NCBI GenBank assembly: GCA_012845835.1
Contig: JABAKD010000027.1
Span: 15,596,073 to 15,660,072 of the forward strand
Direction of reading: 5' to 3'
Length of the DNA: 64,000 nucleotides
Source of the DNA: Undaria pinnatifida
Lineage: Eukaryota > Sar > Phaeophyceae > Laminariales > Alariaceae
Below the pieces are notes generated by a model. The model did not search any database. It was not told the DNA's origin and was given only the letters and a program-made list of their open reading frames with translations. Position numbers and translations under genes: made by a program. This document shows, piece by piece, positions 57,134 to 64,000 of the stretch (the first letter of the stretch is position 1; every line of letters starts with the position of its first letter).

Positions 57134-59715
57134 GACCCTCGCTAACTAAGGGGTGCTTGCCGAGGGCCTCGGCGATCTGCCCCTGGATCGGAGCTCTCAA
57201 AGTTCTGTCAGCAAGCGTGGGGTGTAATTGTAGCGGTACAAAAGATGCTTCGAAAAAACTTTGAAAAACAACAAACAGCAAACAGCAGACAGCCTCGGTG
57301 CCCCCACCTCTTTGCATCGTACACGAGGTGCAAGAACAACCACATGATGGCCGGAGCAATTACAAAGATCGAGTGCGTTTCGAAGCCCGCCGCTGGCTGC
57401 AATCTTCTCTACGATCCTAACAGCTCTACTTGTTGTGCGCTGGGTGCGGTCCCTCAGCCCGGCGCCATTGCGTGTTGGCAGTTGCTCTCTAGCCAGGTTG
57501 CTTGCAACATGGTGCCGTCAATTTTTGAAAAGTACCAGATACAGTAGTATCTCATCGTCCACGATCCATTTGTTTCCTCTCACAAGCTCAGATATACTGC
57601 CGCTGTTACTCCAGTAAATATAAGCATAATCTCTTCACTAATATGCATATATCAAGGTTTTTGTAATTATGGACGCATATGCACGGAAATATAATTATTG
57701 TTTTGTTATTCATATGTATACAATATGGTCCTTATATTTACGAATACGTCTGGTGTGCATACGTGGTACGTACGTGCATGGTACCAGGTACTGTACCTGG
57801 TATAATTTATTGGAGGATTGTATTTTGTGAGGTTTGTGTGTGTGGGGGGAGGTCTCGGGCGGTGTATTCTGACAAGGCTGCCGGACCAGATCGTGTGCCC
57901 AAGTGGCCGGGGGTTGGCACCTGTCCTTTTATCTAGAAGTGCACACTCCAAACTCGATACCAGCTGTATAATGTTTCTGCTACTGCAGTGCAGTCTGGTT
58001 GCTCTTGCTGCTGTTGCTGCTGCTGGTGCTGTTGTTGTTGCTGCTGCTGCGGACGTTCTGTGTTCTGTCCCTTGTGCTGTTGTTGTACCTTTTTCTTTCG
58101 AATAAAGTTTCAATTTTTTTCTTCTTTTTCCGAAATGTCGTTGCCGTCGCGTTTTTATGTGTTGATTCGCACTGCTGGTTTCCGAATCGACCTTCGTAGT
58201 GCCTTTCTGCTGGTGTGACATCATGCATCATGTGGCGTACGTGTGCGGCCTGCAGCACCGCCTTACATCTTCGTTATGCATAGCTCATAGTATTCGTTCG
58301 CCCTTGATTGATTAGATACTTCGTAGTATATTTTTAATATTTTCCTGTTTTCGCGCGCCCCGTCCCGCGACACAGCAGGAGCACAGACTGCTGCGCTGCT
58401 GTAGCAAACCTGTCGTTTTTTTATCACTGATTTTTATGTTTGGCCATCGGCCGTTGCCCGTCCGCCGTTGTTTTTTTTTTGTGGTTTGTGTATTTTGTTT
58501 TCCCGTTTTATTTTGGGACAACGGAAAAAAACAACAAACACGTCTACCGTTTTATGGCACCCATTGACCATGCTCGCAAGCTCTATTTTCATCCGAACTG
58601 CGTACGATGACGGTGCTGCAGCAGTTGCTGCAGTCTGCGGCATGTCGTATGCATACCATATGGTGATACCTGCTGCTGCTGTGTGTTGCTCGCGTGTTAT
58701 CTCCGACCTGGTAAGTTTTCACGTTTTCACCCAGCAATACAGGCGCAACGATACTTACGACACAGCGAGCACAGCAGCAGCAGCAGCAGCAGTACGGTGA
58801 TCTCTCATATATCACAAGATGTATACTGCTGCTGTACTGCTGTACGTGCGAGCTTCACAGCTGTGCACATGTACGATTCTCTGTACTGTACTTCGATCTG
58901 CGGCAACAGCCAATGTGGTACATTTTGATGTTGCTGTGTCAACTACCGTACCAGGTACATGCGTACCGGCATCGTCCATGTTTATGTTTTCGCGACCACG
59001 TACGTATACATGCTATCAAAACTTGCTAGTTGAACCTGATAATAGTACATGCACAGCAGCACTTGGTAGATAGCTGAAGGGCGGGCGTGGCGGGCGGCGA
59101 ACATGGTGAGCATGAGCATGCCAGACCAATCTATCTGCTGCTGTTGATGATCTGTGATCTATGGTCGGTCCGTGGATACGGGTGTAAGATCCGGCCGGGC
59201 GGTATGGACCTAGGGCCCGGTTAGATGGGTGACAAGATCCAAAACACCTTCGTATGGGCAGTAGGGCATCTGTTTTGTTGAAGGAGGAACGAGAAACGTA
59301 ACATCAGACGCCGTCCTGCATCGAAGGCGATGGTTAATAATAATATCATGTGTTATGATACCGCAACTGACAACGTGACAACAACAGCGTTTATTTTTTG
59401 GTTTTGTATGCATGGCAACCACAACTGAGTGAAGATTCTTCAACCGTTCACGTTTGTACGAGCAATACCTGGTAGGAAAATGTGTGATGAGCAACAGAAC
59501 ATCCTATGGTGTGGTACGTAGTACACAAAGGTAGTATTAGTAGTATATTAATATTAATAGTGGGCTGCTGTATCGCCGCATTCAGAGGGAGATGTACAGA
59601 GTAGCAGCATTTCATACGTACATCGGTATGTCATTTATAATACCAGGTACGTCGCAAGTTGCGTAAGGCTGGATCCTGTGCAGTAAAATTTGGATTGGTG
59701 AAAAATTTATCTTTA

Positions 59716-62135
59716 GGCCATTTCTTATACAGTCGGATTCCACCAGTTGAAAACGGCCCTTTTCGACTGGGCTTTTTTTCGACTGGATTCTTCCGGTCCT
59801 TCTTATCGTCAGTCGAGTCGATTTTGTAGTTTTTGTGCTCTTCCTAGAGGCGGTTGGTGTGAGGGAGTTTGTTGTTGTTGTTGTTCTCAAACTCGCATAA
59901 TCAAGTCCGTGGTCACAGGACAGGCTCCAGTCACTCTGGAGCTGAGGAATACCCCAGGGAAAACACACACACAACCCAAGGTGGTACACGCATATATCAC
60001 AGCTGACGCAATTCATGCCTCCACCAGAAACATATAAAAGTGAAATCGGGAGTAAGTCTACGATGTGCCAGGTCCAGGCCGGTGCATACGTCTCACTACT
60101 CACGCCTGGAGAAACCAAATATTCCGATTGCCACCCAAGTAAGACTACCACGTATATATTACACGTAGTATCTATCACTACGCATACGCACGACAGGCAT
60201 AAGTCAATTGGAGAAAAAGAAACAAAGAAGAGAAAAGAAGATAAAGGAAAGGAAAGACAAGAGAAGAAAAACGAAACAAGACGAAAAAGGCAAGCAAAAA
60301 GAAGAAGACAAAAAAAAGGAAGAAGAGACAATACAAGAAAGCAAGGAAAGAAGGACAGAAAAAAAGAAAAAGAAATAGAAAAAGAAAGAAAGGAAAATGT
60401 CATACTAGCAGACCCTAGGAACTGGCTAAGGATGGCATTGGGCTAACAAAGGGTATCACGTCCATCATCAATGGCACCTGGGAGAGAACGCAACATGGCG
60501 AAGTCAGGGCGGTCTTATGCTATCTTGTGACGGCCATTAGAAGGCCCACAACTTTCAATACGATGATGGCCAAACCCAGACTTCAGTCTCTTGGGCATGA
60601 CGCTCCCCCTTCCGCCCCTCCCCTCTTCCTCCCTTTCCCCCTCCCCCCCTCCCCCAGTCCCCTCCCCGCCCCCCCCCCCTTCCCCCTCCCCCCGGCCGCT
60701 TAGAGATGCCAACGGTGGATGACGCTGCCGCAGCCTTTGCGCGTCGCTCTGCAGCTTTGCGTCTCTCCGTTTCATGCCAATTCCGAATGAACAACTCGGC
60801 TCCTTCCTCTACTCTTCGAAACCATCTGCCAGCCTTCTGAGCTGCCTTTCGCCATCCTTTTTTTTTTTTTTCATTCAAAAGACCGACATAGCCTCCTTCA
60901 GATGATCCATCCAGTCTTTCTCTTGCCCCCCTGAGTAGCCCTTACCCCCAACAAACTCCCCAAACATCACCCTCTGTGGCAGACGCTCCTCCCCCATGCG
61001 TGCCACGAATCCCGCAAACAAAATCCTCCGTTTGCGCACTATCACCTCAACGCTCTCGGAATCTGTCTGGGCAAGCGCGTCGGCGTACGATAGGGTGTGG
61101 TCGTCGCGCTTCCGTTTCCGCCATCCAAGGCATCGGAGGAGCATGGAGCGGTGAACCCGTCGTAGCCTGTCATAGTCAGGCTTGTTCGGGCTCCACGTCA
61201 TGCAACCGTACAGCAGTGTCTCGACCACCTCAGCTTTCAGCAACCGCACCTTCAAACGTAAACGAACACCCGGGCGTTCATAGATTTCCATCTTGTACCG
61301 CTGGAAGCACGCCCAGGCCCTCTGAAGACGCCGCGTTATTTCAGTGCTAAGGTTTCTGTCTGCGGTGATGGCCCCGCCCAAGTATACAAACTGGATTGTT
61401 TGTTTGTAAACCTGGCCGGCTGCATTGATCGTGAAGGACACCTTCCCCCCGCTTTTGGTTTCCAGGCTCATTGTCTCTGTTTTTGCCTCGGATACTGTAA
61501 GTACTGCTGTATGGCACTCGAAAATCGGGTGGCAGCTCTGTGCTTCGCGCGTTCTTCGCGAGCAACGCGTACTTCACGCGCGACGAACCTTCGTCCAATC
61601 GGGTTGGTGGCGTTGGGCTTAGCCAAAAGCCGCCAAAGCTACGTTCGTGGCGTTGCACTTAGCCGAGAGCCGCCAGCTACAGCAGGCGTAGCCGTTGTTG
61701 GCAAAATGGCATCGATAACGCGCGCTACTGCTGTCGTGTGATACACGCTGCTGGCGAGCGGAGCTAGGAGTGCGCCACGCCGACTTGCGGCGAGAAGCAA
61801 CAGCAGTGATAGCCAAGGCAGCGTCGGCGCTGTTGTATGATACTGCTGTGTGGTACCTGGTATGGGTGTGTGGGCATGTGGGTGTGTGTTTTGTGGTGGG
61901 ATGAGCGATGCCATGGGTTCAAAAAATAGGTGTAAAACTTGAACTTTTCCGACTGAGTTTTTCGACTGACGGATCCAGTCGAAAAAGTCGAGATTTTTGA
62001 CTGGATCCCCCAGTCGGAAAACTCAGTCGAAAAAAGTTGAGTAGCCCTTTTTCGACTGTGTAAGAAAGCTCGATTTGGGCTTCAGTCGAAAACAGCCGTT
62101 TTCGACTGACGCATCCGACTGTAGAAAAAGTGGCC
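59716..62135. mobile_element. PIF/Harbinger-like element with TTA target duplication
   Basis: The left end GGCCATTTCTTATACAGTCG and the reverse complement of the right end GGCCACTTTTTCTACAGTCG continue as imperfect inverted repeats for about 60 bp (GAAAACGGC, TTTTCGACTG blocks). TTA flanks both ends (59713-59715 and 62136-62138), fitting the 3 bp TWA target duplication of PIF/Harbinger. No transposase is visible; the interior is mostly a LINE fragment. Extra TTTTCGACTG motifs cluster at both ends (59755-59822 and 61950-62110). Confidence 0.6.
59870..61496 (-). pseudogene. LINE 3' fragment, second copy
   Basis: Frame 61471-60875 reads SLETKSGGKVSFTINAAGQV.., YLGGAITADRNLSTEITRRL, EVVETLLYGCMTWSPNKPDY, CLGWRKRKRDDHTLSYADAL and LFAGFVARMGEERLPQRVMF, the C-terminal region of a LINE polyprotein. 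A frameshift at the T/A run near 60860-60875 separates a final RWFRRVEEGAELFIRNWHET part. The 3' UTR has an A/G-rich tract (60205-60400) and the tail is (AAC)n at 59870-59887. It is 5' truncated at about 61496. It is the same family as 33590-34945. Confidence 0.85.
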
Positions 62136-62302
62136 TTAGAGAGGTTTCAAGGTATTTGAGGTCAGTTCCATTCCTGATCAGAACGGCGTCTTATGGGGAT
62201 TTTGTTTTGGCAAAAAGTTTCGCCGAGATTTTGCCACCGATCAAATCTGCTGGTAAAATTTGGAGCCCATTTTGGTAAAATTTGCAGGGCTTTTCACGGG
62301 TC

Positions 62303-62600
62303 ATGACCCGACCCGCGGGTCGGGTCAAGGGGGTTTCCAAATCTCGCAGGTCGGGTCGGGTCGGGTCATAACATTTTTATATCTCACGGGTCGGGTCGAG
62401 TCGGGTCCAGAGGTTTCGAAATCTCGCGGTTCGGGTCGGGCCGGGTCAATAGGCTTCAAAACCTCGCGGGTCGGGTCGGGTCGGGTCAAGAGGTTTTCAA
62501 AATCTCGCGGGTCGGGTCGGGTCATGACCCGCGAGATACGGGTCACTCGCGGGTCAAGCCATCATGACCCGCGGGTTTTTTTCGGCTGACCCGGGGTCAA
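62303..62600. repeat. GGGTCGGGTC minisatellite, left
   Basis: Units of about 37-40 bp: CTCGCGGGTCGGGTCGGGTC followed by AAGAGGTTTTCAAAA variants. Matching array at 63640-63935. Confidence 0.85.
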
Positions 62601-62865
62601 ACCCGCGGATCTGGCCCGCGGATCCGCCTTATTCAAACTTACAGCTGAGGGCCATTGCCGTGCAGGCGCCCCGCGGGTCCGACCCGCGGATCCGTAAATC
62701 ATACAAAACTTACCGCTTCCTGCCTCTCTCGTGCCGATGCTCCAATCATCTGTCATCACAGCGTGTAGAACAATCACCAGGCAGTAGGCCTCGCTACTCG
62801 TACAAAGGCATACAGTGTGACGCGAATCCCGTGCCGGCTGAAGCCGTAACAGTAGTAACAAAACG

Positions 62866-63106
62866 GTCGTATCAGTACGAAATGTGACCAAACGTAAAAA
62901 GGCAAGGGCAGTCGTAATCGAAGCAGCAGCAGCAGCAGCGCTGGCAGCAGCAAGTACCAGCAGCAGACCCCAGATTCTCGCGGACCGCAGCCCCTGCTGA
63001 CATATCCACCGCCCCAGTTGTGGGCTTGCTGCCGGAGGCGGCTCAGCTAGGCTGCTTGCCGGGCTGGAGACTGCATAGAAAGAAGATAGTAGTAGTAGTC
63101 GTAGTC

Positions 63107-63143
<37 letters not shown>

Positions 63144-63380
63144 CTCGCTCGAGAATTATCATACCAGTACGAAATGTGACCAAACGTAAAAAAAGCAAGT
63201 TACGAGCAGTCGTCGTCGAAGCAGCAGCAGCACTCTGGCAGCAGCAATGACCAGCAGCAGACAGCGCATCCTCGCGGATCGCAGCCCGTCCCTGCTGACG
63301 TATCCACCGCCCCAGTTGTGGGCTTGCTGCCGGAGGCGGCTCAGCTAGGCTGCTTGCCGGGGGGCCGGAGACTGCATTAA
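62866..63380 (+). repeat. Tandem duplicated core, about 290 bp period
   Basis: Copies at about 62866-63080 and 63155-63380 share TCAGTACGAAATGTGACCAA, CAGCAGCAGCAG.. and GTTGTGGGCTTGCTGCCGGA. A (TAG)n run (63088-63141) separates them. Confidence 0.8.
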
Positions 63381-64000
63381 TAACTCGTAGCTCGCTCGTC
63401 GGGTCGTTCATCGGGTCGACCCGGTGGTTTAGCGCTACGGGCGTGGCTAATTGCCCATGCGTGTGGGTTGCGTTTTTTTCTGATTTTTCGCGCGCACATC
63501 ACAAAATGCTGCCGCAAACAATACCGGTAGAAAGAACCATAGAACACGACATCCTGGGACAAGTACGAGGGACCAAGGACCAACCAACCGACTGACGTGT
63601 ACATGCTTTGACCCGTGACTTTTCGACTTCGACCCGTGAGAAATGTCACGGGTCAAGTCGACCTGACCCGCATGAAACCCGCACCTCGCGGGTCAATCGG
63701 ATTGTGGCGGGTCGGTTCAGGAGGATTTCAAAATCTTGCTGGTCAGGTCGGGTCAGGAAGTTTTCACAATCTCGTGGGTCGGGTCGGGTCGGGTCAGGCG
63801 GTTTTCACAATTTCGCGGGTTGGGTCAAGACGTCTCGAAATTCTAGCGGGTCGGGTCGGGTCGGGTCAAGACGTTTCGAAATTCTCACGGGTCGGGTCGG
63901 GTCTACTGACCCGACCCGACCCGACCCGCGAGATTTAACCCGACCCGTGAAAAGCCCTGGTAAATTCGTCTCCTCAAGGGGACGATTTTGAATCGGACGA

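Larger units (their letters stand above)
62285..63959. mobile_element. TIR element with CAGGGCTTTTCACGGGTC ends (hAT-like)
   Basis: CAGGGCTTTTCACGGGTC (62285-62302) and its exact complement GACCCGTGAAAAGCCCTG (63942-63959) form 18 bp perfect ends; CAGGG..CCCTG ends are typical of hAT elements. An exact 8 bp target duplication is not evident. The interior has no transposase: GGGTCGGGTC minisatellites at both sides and a tandem duplicated core in the middle. Confidence 0.7.

Noticed and set aside
57971..58105. Small secreted protein (hydrophobic Leu/Ala-rich start)
   Set aside because: The frame is a GCT/TGC repeat translation.
58570..58709. First exon with ATG and a strong CTG|GTAAGT donor
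   Set aside because: No downstream exon or recognisable protein; a single good donor is not enough.

Overview
This is a repeat-rich, intron-rich eukaryotic nuclear window. Bacterial-style operons are absent. The real genes are split into short exons (63-930 bp) by introns of 0.2-3.5 kb with GT/AG ends, and most of the rest is transposon debris, microsatellites and minisatellites. The gene content (derlin, a GYF-domain/RGG protein, a bacterial-exporter-like ABC half transporter) and the repeat types suggest a protist or alga, possibly a stramenopile, but nothing here proves the lineage.

Layout. 0-9 kb: no protein gene recognised; degenerate tandem repeats, a 5S rRNA-like gene (2535-2651, +), a complete TRIM-type LTR element (4200-5179) and a small MITE (6380-6569). 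9.15-23.07 kb (- strand): an ABC half transporter rebuilt here from 11 exons whose reading phases all agree; its two partly duplicated exons and unusual catalytic residues are noted. 24.3-28.9 kb (- strand): a GYF-domain protein with a glycine/arginine- and proline-rich body, five exons. 29.27-40.49 kb (+ strand): a complete six-exon derlin gene (243 aa), divergent from the GYF gene across about 390 bp. 33.6-34.95 kb: a LINE remnant inside derlin intron 2. 40.5-44.5 kb: MITEs and tandem repeats. 44.5-54.1 kb: a TRIM element split by a decayed Ty3/gypsy-like element on the - strand (Gag, a 77-codon tandem repeat, a NADAR-like domain, RNase H remnant, integrase, C-terminal domain), followed by a roughly 580 bp (TAC)n array. 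55-59 kb: a segmental repeat and undefined sequence. 59.7-62.1 kb: a Harbinger-like element enclosing a second LINE fragment. 62.3-63.96 kb: an element with 18 bp perfect terminal inverted repeats built of GGGTC minisatellites.

The two strongest leads are a NADAR (ADP-ribose/NAD-linked) domain carried inside an LTR-retroelement coding strand, and a 9-bp palindromic word, TACCWGGTA, found about 26 times where about 0.5 is expected, confined to introns and intergenic DNA and forming the acceptor of one derlin intron. All exon joins were made by eye from splice motifs, reading phase and protein family patterns; no transcript or database check was possible.
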